This document shows, piece by piece, positions 52,339-61,013 of a stretch of DNA of 64,000 nucleotides. How positions within the stretch are numbered: position 1 is the first letter of the stretch; each line of letters opens with the position of its first letter. The stretch lies in assembly GCF_013327855.1 (NCBI RefSeq), contig NZ_JABUMX010000004.1, forward strand, positions 124,001 to 188,000. Reading direction: 5' to 3'. The DNA is from Phyllobacterium pellucidum. GTDB lineage: Bacteria; Pseudomonadota; Alphaproteobacteria; Rhizobiales; Rhizobiaceae. The position numbers were made by a program, and so were the translations under genes. The notes below the pieces were generated by a model. The model worked only from the letters and a program-made list of their open reading frames with translations. It was not told the DNA's origin and searched no databases.

Positions 52339-53100
52339 ATGAATAAAACGTTTCTGACGATCGCTGCGGCCATCGTCGCTTTTGCATCTAACGCAGCAGC
52401 CCAGGATTGGAAAGAAATCCGCATCGCCACTGAAGGCGCTTATCCGCCCTTCAATACCCTGAAGGCCGATGGAACGCTGGCTGGCCTCGATGTCGATATC
52501 GCCAATGCGCTCTGCGATGAGATGAAGGCAAAATGCACCATTGTTGCGCAAGACTGGGACGGTATCATCCCGGGTTTAATGGCCAACAAGTATGACGCCA
52601 TTATTGCGTCCATGAGCATCACCGAAGAGCGCAAGCAGAAGATCGATTTCACCAACAAATACTATACCACGCCTTTGGCGGTCATCGTCCCGAAGGATAG
52701 CACGCTCGCCGGCGTCGGCGTCGAAGACATGAAGGGCAAGAGCGTCGGCGCGCAGGCGTCAACGACCCAGGGCAACTATGCGACCGACATCTATGGCAAG
52801 GCCGGCGTGGACGTGAAGCTCTACCCGACGCAGGAAGAAGCGGCCGCCGACCTCCAGAACGGACGCATCGACGCGCTGATCTCAGACAAATTCGTCGTGG
52901 TCGACTGGCTCAACAATGCCGGCAAGGATTGCTGCAAGATGCTTGCAGACGTTCCGGGAACGGCAACTGAAGCCGGCATCGGCATTCGTAAGGGCGACGA
53001 CGCGCTGCGCGAGAAGTTCAACAAGGCGATCGATGCCATCGTAGCCAATGGAACCTACAAGACAATCGTCTCGAAGTATTTCCCCTTCGATATCTATTGA
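52339..53100 (+). CDS. amino acid ABC substrate-binding protein, orphan
   Basis: 253 residues from MNKTFLTI; the upstream open part has no start signal. Signal peptide ends at SNAAA. SBP_bac_3, lysine/arginine/ornithine type: IRIATEGAYPPFNTLKADGTLAGLDVDIANALCDEM, then WDGIIPGLMANKYDAIIASMSITEERKQKIDF and FDIY at the end. A Cys pair (CDEMKAKC) matches the disulfide common in HisJ/ArgT relatives. No permease or ATPase gene adjoins, so it must share a transporter encoded elsewhere, perhaps outside the window. The selenium-binding gene follows 153 bases later. Confidence 0.92.
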   Translation: MNKTFLTIAAAIVAFASNAAAQDWKEIRIATEGAYPPFNTLKADGTLAGLDVDIANALCDEMKAKCTIVAQDWDGIIPGLMANKYDAIIASMSITEERKQKIDFTNKYYTTPLAVIVPKDSTLAGVGVEDMKGKSVGAQASTTQGNYATDIYGKAGVDVKLYPTQEEAAADLQNGRIDALISDKFVVVDWLNNAGKDCCKMLADVPGTATEAGIGIRKGDDALREKFNKAIDAIVANGTYKTIVSKYFPFDIY

Positions 53101-53253
53101 TCAATACAGAGCCATCCGGCCCCGGTCGGGTGGCCCCGCTCTCATCAAATGACTTGATTGGACAGCACAGCGGCCAGATGCCAAGATTGATACGAAAGTC
53201 GCATTGGGGACCGCTCAGCACACTCTGTCATCGATCACGAGGAGAGCATCATC

Positions 53254-54648
53254 ATGGCAACCTGGCAACCTGATCCTTCCTTCTATCCCTCGCCGCGCAT
53301 GGCGGCGAAAGCGCCGGCCGAAAAACTGGCCTATGTCGCCGCCTTCGATCCCGAACGAAAAATCCCCGACGCCATTACCGTCGTGGATGTCGATCCGCAA
53401 TCGCCCACCTATTCGCAGATTGTCGGCCAGGTCGATATGCCGAATGCCGGTGATGAGTTGCATCACTTCGGCTGGAATGCCTGTTCGTCGTGCCTTTGCC
53501 CGAATGCCCCTCACCCGCATATGGAGCGCCGTTATCTGGTCGTACCTGGATTGCGTTCCTCGCGGCTCCATATCATCGATACCAAGCCCGATCCGAAGAA
53601 CCCGAAAATCGTCCGCGTCATCGAGCCGGAGGAAGTCGCCGAAAAGGCAGGCTACTCCCGCCTTCACACCATTCACTGCGGGCCCGAGGGTATTTATGTG
53701 AACGCGCTCGGCAATGCCGAAGGCAAGGCGCCGGGAGGCATCTTCCTCCTTGATCCCACGAGTTTCGACGTACTTGGACAGTGGGAGATGGACCGCGGCC
53801 CGCAGAAACTCGCTTATGATTTCTGGTGGCATCTCGGGCATGACACGATGGTAACCAGCGAATGGGGAACGCCCGACACATTTGAGAACGGGCTCGTTCC
53901 AGAGATACTGCTCGGGAGCAAGTACGGACGCAGATTGCACTTCTGGGACCTCCACAAGCGCAAGCATCTGCAGGAAATCGATTTCGGTGAAGAATACCAG
54001 CTGGTGTTCGAACTGCGTCCGGCGCACAACCCGACCAAGGCCTATGGCTTTGTCGGCTGCGTCATCAGCCTCAAGGATCTTTCCGCGTCGATCTGGACCT
54101 GGTATCGCGACGGCGACAAGTGGGCCGTGAAGAAAATCATCGAAATCCCTGCCGAGCCGGCCGACCCCGACCTGTTGCCGCCCGTGCTGAAGGGGTTCGG
54201 CGCGGTCGCGCCGCTTGTCACCGACATCGACCTTTCCATGGATGACCGCTTCCTCTATGTCTCCTGCTGGGGCACCGGCGACATGATCCAATATGACGTC
54301 TCCGACCCTTTCAATCCGAAGGAAACCGGCCGGGTCCGCATCGGCGGCATCGTCTCGCGGGCGACGCATCCGAAAGCGAAGAACGGCGCCCTGAACGGCG
54401 GGCCGCAGATGGTGGAAATCAGCCGGGATGGCAAGCGGGTCTACTTCACCAACTCGCTCTACGGACCCATCGATCCGCAGTTCTATCCGGAAGGGCTCGA
54501 GGGCTGGATGGTGAAGCTCGATGTCGGCGAAAACGGCGGCATCACATTCGATGAGAACTTCTTCATCGATTGGCCGAAGAGCCACCGGCCGCACCAGGTG
54601 CGGCTCGAAGGTGGCGATTGTTCGTCGGATTCCTACTGCTATCCATGA
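53254..54648 (+). CDS. selenium-binding protein / methanethiol oxidase family (SBP56)
   Basis: 464 residues. Close in layout to human SELENBP1 and bacterial MtoX: VDVDPQSPTYSQIVGQVDMPNAGDELHH, FGWNACSSC (metal/Cys site), YDFWWHLGHDTMVTSEW, LSMDDRFLYVSCWGTGDMIQYD, GGPQMVEISRDGKRVY and the C-terminal GGDCSSD. Characterised members oxidise methanethiol to formaldehyde, H2S and H2O2 using copper. No signal peptide is visible, unlike periplasmic bacterial MtoX, so it is probably cytoplasmic. GAGGAG lies upstream of ATG 53254. A membrane protein gene follows 34 bases downstream. An even longer open frame on the opposite strand is a composition artefact. Confidence 0.9.
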   Translation: MATWQPDPSFYPSPRMAAKAPAEKLAYVAAFDPERKIPDAITVVDVDPQSPTYSQIVGQVDMPNAGDELHHFGWNACSSCLCPNAPHPHMERRYLVVPGLRSSRLHIIDTKPDPKNPKIVRVIEPEEVAEKAGYSRLHTIHCGPEGIYVNALGNAEGKAPGGIFLLDPTSFDVLGQWEMDRGPQKLAYDFWWHLGHDTMVTSEWGTPDTFENGLVPEILLGSKYGRRLHFWDLHKRKHLQEIDFGEEYQLVFELRPAHNPTKAYGFVGCVISLKDLSASIWTWYRDGDKWAVKKIIEIPAEPADPDLLPPVLKGFGAVAPLVTDIDLSMDDRFLYVSCWGTGDMIQYDVSDPFNPKETGRVRIGGIVSRATHPKAKNGALNGGPQMVEISRDGKRVYFTNSLYGPIDPQFYPEGLEGWMVKLDVGENGGITFDENFFIDWPKSHRPHQVRLEGGDCSSDSYCYP

Positions 54649-54682
54649 CGGCATCAGGTCAAACGACGAGCAGACACGCAGA

Positions 54683-55309
54683 ATGACATCCATTTCTCCA
54701 TGGCTGGTGCTTGCCGGCCTTGGCGTTTTTCATGGTCTCAACCCGGCGATGGGCTGGCTGTTCGCGGTAGCGCTCGGGCTCCACCGCGGCAGCCGCATGG
54801 TTGTCTTGCGGTCGCTCGTGCCGATTGCGCTTGGCCACGCAGCCTCGATCGCGGTGATTGCCGTCGTTGCTGTATTGCTCGGCTTCATTTTCGATCAGCG
54901 TCCACTCGAAATCGCGGCGGGTATCCTGCTGCTTGCCTGGGCGGCATATCAGGCTGCCTATGGTCACCGGCACCGCGTGCGTGTTGGCATGACCACGGGG
55001 ATGGTCGGCCTCGGCTTCTGGTCGTTCCTGATGGCGAGCGCGCATGGCGCGGGGCTCATGCTTGTGCCGGTCGTGATCCCGCTTTGCCTCGCGTCAATGC
55101 CTGGGCAGGACCTGACGGCTGCGGGGTCGCTCTTGATCGCGCTCGCAGCGGTCGGCACCCACATGGCCGCAATGCTGGCGGTCATTCTTGTGATCGCGCT
55201 CACGGTCTATGACTGGTTCGGGCTCGAGTTCCTGCGGCGCGGGTGGATCAACTTCGATCTCATATGGATCGCGGCGCTGACGGCGACCGGCCTTATCCTG
55301 ATTGCCTAG
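54683..55309 (+). CDS. polytopic membrane protein linked to the selenium-binding gene
   Basis: 208 residues from ATG 54683, six or so helices nearly end to end. Conserved-looking polar motifs sit inside the membrane segments: GVFHGLNPAMGW at the N-terminus, PIALGHAAS, ASAHGAGLMLVP and VGTHMAAM. Repeated membrane His residues suggest a metal or proton path, as in NicO/HupE-type transporters, but I cannot assign it to either. Placed 34 bases behind the methanethiol-oxidase-type gene, so it probably serves that protein, for instance by supplying metal or moving a product. Confidence 0.65.
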   Translation: MTSISPWLVLAGLGVFHGLNPAMGWLFAVALGLHRGSRMVVLRSLVPIALGHAASIAVIAVVAVLLGFIFDQRPLEIAAGILLLAWAAYQAAYGHRHRVRVGMTTGMVGLGFWSFLMASAHGAGLMLVPVVIPLCLASMPGQDLTAAGSLLIALAAVGTHMAAMLAVILVIALTVYDWFGLEFLRRGWINFDLIWIAALTATGLILIA

Positions 55310-55389
55310 CGCACCAGCTTTGCGCGAAGCCCTCTGCACATCCTGGAATTAGGATTGAGCTGCCGGAACAGATTTTTCCCGTTGAACGC

Positions 55390-55421
55390 AAAACAAGGAG
55401 GACGCAATGACGCGCCCTCCT
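55390..55421 (-). terminator. rho-independent terminator after sugar-binding protein gene
   Basis: On the minus strand AGGAGGGCGC, loop GTCATT, GCGTCCTCCT (ten pairs, one G-U) is followed by TGTTTTG. It begins 11 bases past the binding-protein stop codon. The convergent membrane-protein gene on the plus strand ends 80 bases to the left. Confidence 0.8.
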
Positions 55422-55431
55422 CGCCTGAAGG

Positions 55432-56421
55432 TTACTTCTGAATGCAGGTATCGACAGTATCCTTGGTGCATTCGTCAAGACCGGTGAAAACCGGATCCTC
55501 GACGGTCTTGCCTTCAATCAGGTTGATCATGACCGATGGCGCCTTGTAGCCCATTTCGAAAGGCCGCTGACCAACGAGAGCCGTTACCAGGCCTTCCTTG
55601 GCAATGGCGACTTCGTCGCCGATCGTATCAGCCGCGCCGATGACGAATTCATTCTTGGCGATCTTGTCAGCCAGTGGCTTGAACAGGTCACGATACGGCT
55701 GAGGCGCACCGAAGAGCGGCCAGCCACCCATGATGCCGAATGCGTCAAGGTCCGGATTGGCGGCGAGGATATCCGTCATCGCCTGGACGCCCTTGGCGCC
55801 GTCATCATTGGTAAACACCGGGCAACCGGCAACTTCTGTCCAGCCGCCCTCGCCTTTCAGGGCGGTCAAGCCCTTCTGGCCGCTGAGCGTGTCGCGCATG
55901 CCCTGCGCACGGCGCAGGATATTGTCCGCACCAGGGTTGCCTTCGATCGTGCATATCTTGCCGCCACTCGGCTTGCCCTTCTTGATGTACTCGCCGATCT
56001 TGGCGCCCATCAGGTAGTTGTCCGTGCCAAGATAGGTCTTGCGCAGGGCAGAGTCTTCTGCAGCAAGGTCGGCATCGAGCGTCATGACCGGAACCGTCGG
56101 ATTGGCGGTCTTGATCGTCTGCGCGATCAGCTTGGCGTTAGATGGTGAAATGGCAATTGCGGCGGTGTCGGCCTTGCCAAGGACGTCCTGGACAATCTGC
56201 GCCTCGCCTGCCTCATCGGATGTCGAAGCTGGACCGGTGTAGAAGCACTCATACTCGGAGCTCGCGTTCTCCTTGTTCCACTTCTGGCAGCCCTGGTTGA
56301 TGGCTTCGAAGAATGGATTGTCGAGACCCTTGACGACGATGACAAGCTGCTTCTTCGCCAGAGCTGGTCCGGCACCGAGCGCGAGCGCAGCGGCGGCTAA
56401 CAGTAGAATTGATTTCCTCAT
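55432..56421 (-). CDS. sugar ABC substrate-binding protein (ribose/FrcB type)
   Basis: 329 residues; GGAGGAACAA stands before ATG 56421. Signal peptide ends PALA. Peripla_BP_4 type: LVIVVKGLDNPFFEAINQGCQKWNKE, AIAISPSNAKLIAQTI, VMTLDADLAAEDSALRKTYLGTDNYLMG and IGAADTIGDEVAIAKEGLVTALVGQRPFEMGY. Ligand probably a free sugar or polyol. Divergent from the matching ATPase and permease genes (56920-58706), an arrangement that lets binding-protein levels be set separately. Confidence 0.92.
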   Translation of the reverse strand: MRKSILLLAAAALALGAGPALAKKQLVIVVKGLDNPFFEAINQGCQKWNKENASSEYECFYTGPASTSDEAGEAQIVQDVLGKADTAAIAISPSNAKLIAQTIKTANPTVPVMTLDADLAAEDSALRKTYLGTDNYLMGAKIGEYIKKGKPSGGKICTIEGNPGADNILRRAQGMRDTLSGQKGLTALKGEGGWTEVAGCPVFTNDDGAKGVQAMTDILAANPDLDAFGIMGGWPLFGAPQPYRDLFKPLADKIAKNEFVIGAADTIGDEVAIAKEGLVTALVGQRPFEMGYKAPSVMINLIEGKTVEDPVFTGLDECTKDTVDTCIQK

Positions 56422-56919
56422 TTGTTCCTCCCTTGAACCCAACGGACACGAGCGTGCCCGCCACACAGATCAATCTGGATGCCACACAATACGAGGTTGT
56501 TCTGCAATCACACGTATCGCGGAAACCAGTCGATAGTTATTTCAGTCCGATGCAGGCGACCTTTGCCTGATCCCGATGTCTTCCAGGTTCCGGTTCGAAC
56601 CGGGAACGAGCGGCGAGTACGCGTTACCGCATTGACCGCGAACGGGTTCCGCCCGACTTGCCCCGTCGCTTTCGTGATCAGATATTCCTCCCTGACGCTA
56701 GCTAATAACGCCAACGTTTCCCCGTCAACGGGTATTTGTAATATAAAACTATTTTTGGTTGTATGGGCTTGCAATCACCCGAAAGTTGATTGACGCTTGA
56801 TTAAGCGTTTGCGTAAATTCGACCTACCGCTTTCCTTGGGAGGGGATGGAAGGTCGCGACAATGTCCGCACGAACGAGCGGGATAGCGAGCGCACAGAAA
56901 AAGGGAGGCAGGTTAGCTG
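56422..56919. other. divergent promoter region of ribose-type importer
   Basis: Almost 500 bases with no recognisable gene. It contains a 14-bp palindrome CCGGTTCGAACCGG (56590-56603), the AT-rich block 56740-56760, and a strong-looking promoter with a dyad near 56790-56819. A frame on the minus strand (56508-56774) matches nothing I know. Confidence 0.6.
56790..56819 (+). promoter_or_regulatory. candidate promoter and operator for ABC ATPase operon
   Basis: TTGACG (56790-56795), 18-base spacer, TAAATT (56814-56819). A perfect dyad ACGCTT-GATT-AAGCGT (56793-56808) lies between -35 and -10, where a repressor would block polymerase. About 100 bases before the ATPase start. Confidence 0.5.
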
Positions 56920-57663
56920 GTGGCGGTTCTCGAACTCATCAATATTTCAAAGCATTTCGGCGCGATACAAGCGGTCAATGATGTTTCATTCGCGATTGAA
57001 CCCGGCCAGGTCGTCGGCCTCATGGGGGACAATGGCGCCGGTAAATCAACGCTCGTGAAGATGATCGCCGGGAATTTCCGCCAGAGCGAAGGCACCATGC
57101 GCATGGATGGTGCCGAACTCATCATGCACAAGCCGATCGATGCCCGTCAGCATGGAATCGAGATCGTCTATCAGGATCTTGCGCTCTGCGACAATCTCTC
57201 GGCGGCGGCAAACGTCTTTCTTGGGCGCGAACTGCGGCGGGGTTTCGGTCCCATCCGCATCCTCGACTACGCCAACATGTACAAGCGCGCCGGCCAGATC
57301 TTCGCTGAACTGAAATCCGAGACGCGGCCGCGCGACTTGGTCAAACAGATGTCCGGGGGGCAGCGCCAGGCCGTGGCTATTGCACGAACGCGTTTATCAG
57401 AAGCCAAGATCGTGCTGATGGATGAGCCGACGGCGGCAATTTCGGTCCGCCAGGTTGCCGAGGTCCTTAACCTGATCCGCAACCTGCGCGATCAGGGTAT
57501 TGCAGTGATTCTCATCAGCCACCGCATGCCCGACGTCTTCGACGTGGCCGACCGGGTCATAGTGATGCGGCGCGGCAGGAAGGTTGCTGACAAGTCGATC
57601 GGAGCGACGTCGCCTGAAGAAGTCACGGGATTGATCACCGGCGCGATCGAACAGCTTGCCTGA
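56920..57663 (+). CDS. sugar ABC importer ATPase, single-domain (FrcA type)
   Basis: 247 residues; GTG start with GGGAGG upstream. Walker A GDNGAGKST, signature MSGGQRQAVAIARTRL, Walker B IVLMDEPTAAISVRQ and ISHRMPDVF are all complete. Unlike RbsA/XylG it has only one nucleotide-binding domain, as in the fructose system FrcA. Followed by the permease, epimerase and phosphofructokinase genes on the same strand. Confidence 0.92.
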   Translation: MAVLELINISKHFGAIQAVNDVSFAIEPGQVVGLMGDNGAGKSTLVKMIAGNFRQSEGTMRMDGAELIMHKPIDARQHGIEIVYQDLALCDNLSAAANVFLGRELRRGFGPIRILDYANMYKRAGQIFAELKSETRPRDLVKQMSGGQRQAVAIARTRLSEAKIVLMDEPTAAISVRQVAEVLNLIRNLRDQGIAVILISHRMPDVFDVADRVIVMRRGRKVADKSIGATSPEEVTGLITGAIEQLA

Positions 57664-57704
57664 TCCGTCGGGCATCGAACCATTTGGAGGAACCGAGGTC
57701 GACC

Positions 57705-58706
57705 ATGGCCATCACACTTGATCAGACAATCAACCAAAGGCAGCACAACTGGCTTTCGTCCGTCCTGGGAAGCCAGACGTTCTGGGTACTGATAGCCGTT
57801 ATCCTCGCCTGTATCTTCCTCTCGTTCGCCACGGATTCCTTCGCGACGACAAAGAACCTTTACAATATCACCCGCAACGTCACCTTTGTCGCGATCATCG
57901 CGCTCGGCATGACACTGGTCATCATCACGGGAGGAATTGATCTCTCGGTCGGATCGGTCCTCTGTTTATGCAGCATGATCCTCGGCGTGGTCATGCATGC
58001 CGGCTACAACATCGAAATCGGCATTGCCGCGTCCATCGCCACCGCTCTCGCCATCGGCGCATGTCATGGCATCCTGATTGCCTATATTGGCATGCCCCCC
58101 TTTGTCGTCACGCTCGGCACCTTGTCGATCGCGCGCAGTCTCGCCATGGTCGCCTCCGGCAACACGGTGGTGTTCCAGTTCGGGCCCGACCATGACAAAT
58201 TGCTCGCGCTCGGCGGTGGCGCGTGGTTCCTCGGCATCGCCAATCCTGTCCTTTACATGATCGTACTGGCGCTCCTGACCGGCTTTGTGCTGCGCTGGAC
58301 AAGGTTCGGGCGCCATGTATATGCGATAGGCGGCAATGAACATGCGGCGACCCTCACCGGCGTGCCGGTCCGGCTCATCAAGGTTGCCGTCTATATGATC
58401 TCCTCACTATCGGCCGGCATCGCCGGCATCATCCAGACCGGCTGGCTCGGCGCGATTACCACCAATATCGGCACGGGTCTTGAACTTCAGGTCATCGCCG
58501 CGGCCGTCATCGGTGGCGCGGCCCTCGCCGGCGGCGTCGGCACCGCGCTCGGTGCGCTAGTCGGCGCAGCGCTGATCGAGGTGATCCGCAACAGCCTTGG
58601 TCTTCTTGGTATCAATGCCTTCTGGCAAGGCTGTTTCATCGGCGGCGCAATCCTCTTCGCCGTCCTCTTCGACAGGCTGCGCAACCTGCGCCAAAGCGAC
58701 AATTGA
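57705..58706 (+). CDS. sugar ABC permease (RbsC/FrcC type)
   Basis: 333 residues, eight to ten helices. IALGMTLVIITGGIDLSVGSVLCLCSMILGV is the signature of this permease family; GGNEHAATLTGVPV and AVIGGAALAGGVGTALGALVGAALIEVIRNSLGLLGI follow. ATG 57705 has GAGGT five bases upstream; a TTG seven codons earlier is less likely. Confidence 0.93.
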   Translation: MAITLDQTINQRQHNWLSSVLGSQTFWVLIAVILACIFLSFATDSFATTKNLYNITRNVTFVAIIALGMTLVIITGGIDLSVGSVLCLCSMILGVVMHAGYNIEIGIAASIATALAIGACHGILIAYIGMPPFVVTLGTLSIARSLAMVASGNTVVFQFGPDHDKLLALGGGAWFLGIANPVLYMIVLALLTGFVLRWTRFGRHVYAIGGNEHAATLTGVPVRLIKVAVYMISSLSAGIAGIIQTGWLGAITTNIGTGLELQVIAAAVIGGAALAGGVGTALGALVGAALIEVIRNSLGLLGINAFWQGCFIGGAILFAVLFDRLRNLRQSDN

Positions 58707-58758
58707 GGGCATTGCCGACTCCCGGACGGCAGTGCCCCGGCACATGGAGAAAACCAGA

Positions 58759-59655
58759 ATGAAGAAGCGTATCGTGTTCACCGGCGGCGCTGGCAAGGCG
58801 GGGCGTCACGTCATTCCCTACCTCGTCGAGCACGGCTATGAGGTTCTCAATATCGACCTCGTTGCCCTGGACTATCCAGGCGTCAACACCCTGTTTGCCG
58901 ATATCACCGACAGCGGCGAAATGTTCAACGCCCTTTCGAGTCACTTCGGCTTCAATGGGTTCGAGACCGGCAAAGGTCCGGCTCCGATCGATGCCGTCGT
59001 GCATTTCGCGGCGGTGCCGCGCGTTTTGATCAAGCCCGACAACGAGACGTTCCGGGTCAATACGATCGGCACTTACAATGTCATCGAGGCGGCGGTCAAA
59101 CTCGGTATCCGCAAGGTCATCATCGCCTCGAGCGAAACGACCTATGGCGTTTGCTTTGCCGAGGGCGACAAGGATTTTCATGCGTTCCCGCTCGAAGAAG
59201 ATTACGACATCGATCCGATGGACAGCTACGGACTATCGAAGCTCGTCAACGAGAAGACTGCACGGGCCTTTGCCATGCGCACCGGCGCGGACATCTACGC
59301 GCTGCGCATCGGCAATGTGATCGAGCCGCATGAATATGATCGCTTCCCGGATTTCATCGCCAATCCGATGTCGCGCAAACGCAATGCGTGGAGCTACATC
59401 GACGCCCGCGATCTCGGGCAGATCGTCGATCTGGCGATCCAGAAGGACGGTCTCGGCTTCCAGGTGTTCAATGCGGTCAACGACACGATCACGGCGACGC
59501 TGCCGACGCAGGAATTCCTCGCCAAATACTGCCCCAACGTGACAATCACCCGCGAACTTGGCGAGTTCGAAGCACCGTTGTCTAACCGCAAGACACGCGA
59601 AGTCCTCGGGTTTCGCGAAGAGCATGATTGGCGGAAATACGTCAAACAGAGTTGA
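58759..59655 (+). CDS. NAD-dependent epimerase/dehydratase family protein
   Basis: 298 residues from MKKRIVF. Extended SDR: FTGGAGKAGRHVIPYL (NAD loop), VVHFAAVPRVL, IASSETTYG, catalytic YGLSK (DSYGLSKLVNEKTARAF). It acts on a sugar, sugar acid or nucleotide sugar; relatives near sugar importers often oxidise or epimerise uronates or free sugars. GGAG lies ten bases ahead of the start; MEK five codons earlier is an alternative. Lies between the permease and phosphofructokinase genes. Confidence 0.88.
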   Translation: MKKRIVFTGGAGKAGRHVIPYLVEHGYEVLNIDLVALDYPGVNTLFADITDSGEMFNALSSHFGFNGFETGKGPAPIDAVVHFAAVPRVLIKPDNETFRVNTIGTYNVIEAAVKLGIRKVIIASSETTYGVCFAEGDKDFHAFPLEEDYDIDPMDSYGLSKLVNEKTARAFAMRTGADIYALRIGNVIEPHEYDRFPDFIANPMSRKRNAWSYIDARDLGQIVDLAIQKDGLGFQVFNAVNDTITATLPTQEFLAKYCPNVTITRELGEFEAPLSNRKTREVLGFREEHDWRKYVKQS

Positions 59656-59720
59656 CTTCCCCCTCCCCTCAAAGTCCAATTGCTTCGTCAAGGCAAAGAT
59701 GACAAGAGCGGAGGGCGGAC

Positions 59721-60887
59721 ATGAGCGAGACATTCGTAATTGCGCAAGGCGGCGGCCCTACCGCCGTCATCAACCAGACGTTGGCTGGAGCGGTGATCGA
59801 GGCGCGCAAACGCCATAGGGGCGCCCGCATTCTCGGTGCGCTCCATGGCGTGCGCGGCATTCGCGACGGCAATTTCGTCGACCTCTCCGACCTTCCCGAG
59901 GAGCAGCTCCGTTTGCTCGGCGCAACGCCCAGCGCCGCATTAGGGAGCACGCGCGACAAGCCGGACGCAGCCTATTGCGAAAAGGTCCTGAAAGGTCTGA
60001 GACAGACAGGCGCCACGGCTTTCATCTACATTGGTGGCAACGATACCGCTGGGACGCAACAGATCCTGAATGACGCGGCAGGCGGCGATATCGCCTTCGT
60101 TCACGCGCCGAAGACGATCGACAATGACCTTGAAGAGAACGACCACACTCCGGGGTTCATCTCGGCCGCCGAGTTCGTCGCCACGGCTTTCGCCAGCGTC
60201 GATCTCGATTTCCGCGCCTTGCCGGGCATCTATGTCGGCATCGTCATGGGCCGGCACGCCGGCTTTCTGACCGCAGCAGCAGCCGCATGGCAATTTGACG
60301 ACGAGAGCGGACCGCATCTCCTCTATGTTCCCGAACTCGCCTTCTCGCCAAAGCGTTTCGTCGAGGAGGTACGCTCCGTCATCGATCGTCATGGCCGCTG
60401 CATCGTTGCCATGTCCGAAGGCGTTACCGCCGAGGACGGCCGTTCGGTGGTAGAAAATCTCGTGCCGCGCGAGCGCCTTGAATTTGACGCACATGGCAAT
60501 GTTCGCCTCTCCGGTGGCGATCTCGGCATGGCGGTGGAACAGGCCTTGCGCGACGGATTGCCCGGCGTACGCGCCCGGGTTGACACATTCGGCTATTTGC
60601 CGCGCGGCAATGCCGGGATGATCAACGCGACCGATGCGCAAGAAGCTTTTGATGCGGGCGCATTTGCGGTCGAAGCTGCAGCACAGGGCGGAGGCTCGGT
60701 TGCGTTGCAGGAAGAAGGCGGCGTAACACGTATCCGCCTGGTGCCCCTCGCCAATGTCGCGGGAAAGACGCGTCACTTGCCCCCCGGCTTCCTGTCTGCG
60801 GAGGGAACGCGTCTTGCTGCCGGCGGCAAGGCCTATTTCGACCGGTTGCTGCCACGGCGGCTCAAACTCGCGAAACCGTTTGTCTAG
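59721..60887 (+). CDS. 6-phosphofructokinase family, PPi-type active site
   Basis: 388 residues; GGAGG six bases before the ATG. PFK superfamily: IAQGGGPTAVINQTLAG, GGNDTAGT (105-112), PKTIDNDLEENDHTPGF (130-146) and IVMGRHAGFL. In the family, Gly at the positions equal to E. coli 104 and 124 goes with ATP, while Asp and Lys go with pyrophosphate; here they are Asp108 and Lys131, so PPi is the predicted phosphoryl donor. The first Asp of the usual GGDD is Asn. It may phosphorylate fructose-6-phosphate reversibly or a related ketose such as sedoheptulose-7-phosphate. Last gene of the ribose-type importer group. Confidence 0.88.
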   Translation: MSETFVIAQGGGPTAVINQTLAGAVIEARKRHRGARILGALHGVRGIRDGNFVDLSDLPEEQLRLLGATPSAALGSTRDKPDAAYCEKVLKGLRQTGATAFIYIGGNDTAGTQQILNDAAGGDIAFVHAPKTIDNDLEENDHTPGFISAAEFVATAFASVDLDFRALPGIYVGIVMGRHAGFLTAAAAAWQFDDESGPHLLYVPELAFSPKRFVEEVRSVIDRHGRCIVAMSEGVTAEDGRSVVENLVPRERLEFDAHGNVRLSGGDLGMAVEQALRDGLPGVRARVDTFGYLPRGNAGMINATDAQEAFDAGAFAVEAAAQGGGSVALQEEGGVTRIRLVPLANVAGKTRHLPPGFLSAEGTRLAAGGKAYFDRLLPRRLKLAKPFV

Positions 60888-60943
60888 AGCTACGGGGAAC
60901 AGCTATTGCGCGACGCGGTCCGCGTCCATCCCTCAGGATAAGT

Positions 60944-61003
60944 GGGAAGGTCACAACCTTCCCGCCGACGCGGATTCACTGGATTGATCTGAAGCCGCGT
61001 CGG
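60944..61003. other. two adjacent inverted repeats in convergent region
   Basis: GGGAAGGT-CACA-ACCTTCCC (60944-60963) is a perfect 8-bp hairpin. It is followed at once by CCGACGCGG (60965-60973) and CCGCGTCGG (60995-61003), a 9-bp dyad with a 21-base loop. They lie between the stops of the phosphofructokinase (+) and the amino-acid ATPase (-) genes. No U-runs, but the position suggests a bidirectional transcription barrier. Confidence 0.55.
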
Positions 61004-61013
61004 GTAGGGAAAA

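Noticed and set aside
53108..53140. GC-rich hairpin after the orphan binding-protein gene
   Set aside because: The stem (GCCATCCG/CGGGTGGC) has a G-U pair, a large loop and no U-run; not convincing as a terminator.
53215..54693. 492-codon open frame on minus strand opposite the selenium-binding gene
   Set aside because: It is longer than the real gene but has no motif or ribosome binding site; the plus-strand protein matches SBP56 throughout.
56581..56610. tRNA-like GGTTCGAACC segment
   Set aside because: Resembles a T-loop, but no cloverleaf or anticodon arm can be built around it; it is the centre of a 14-bp palindrome.
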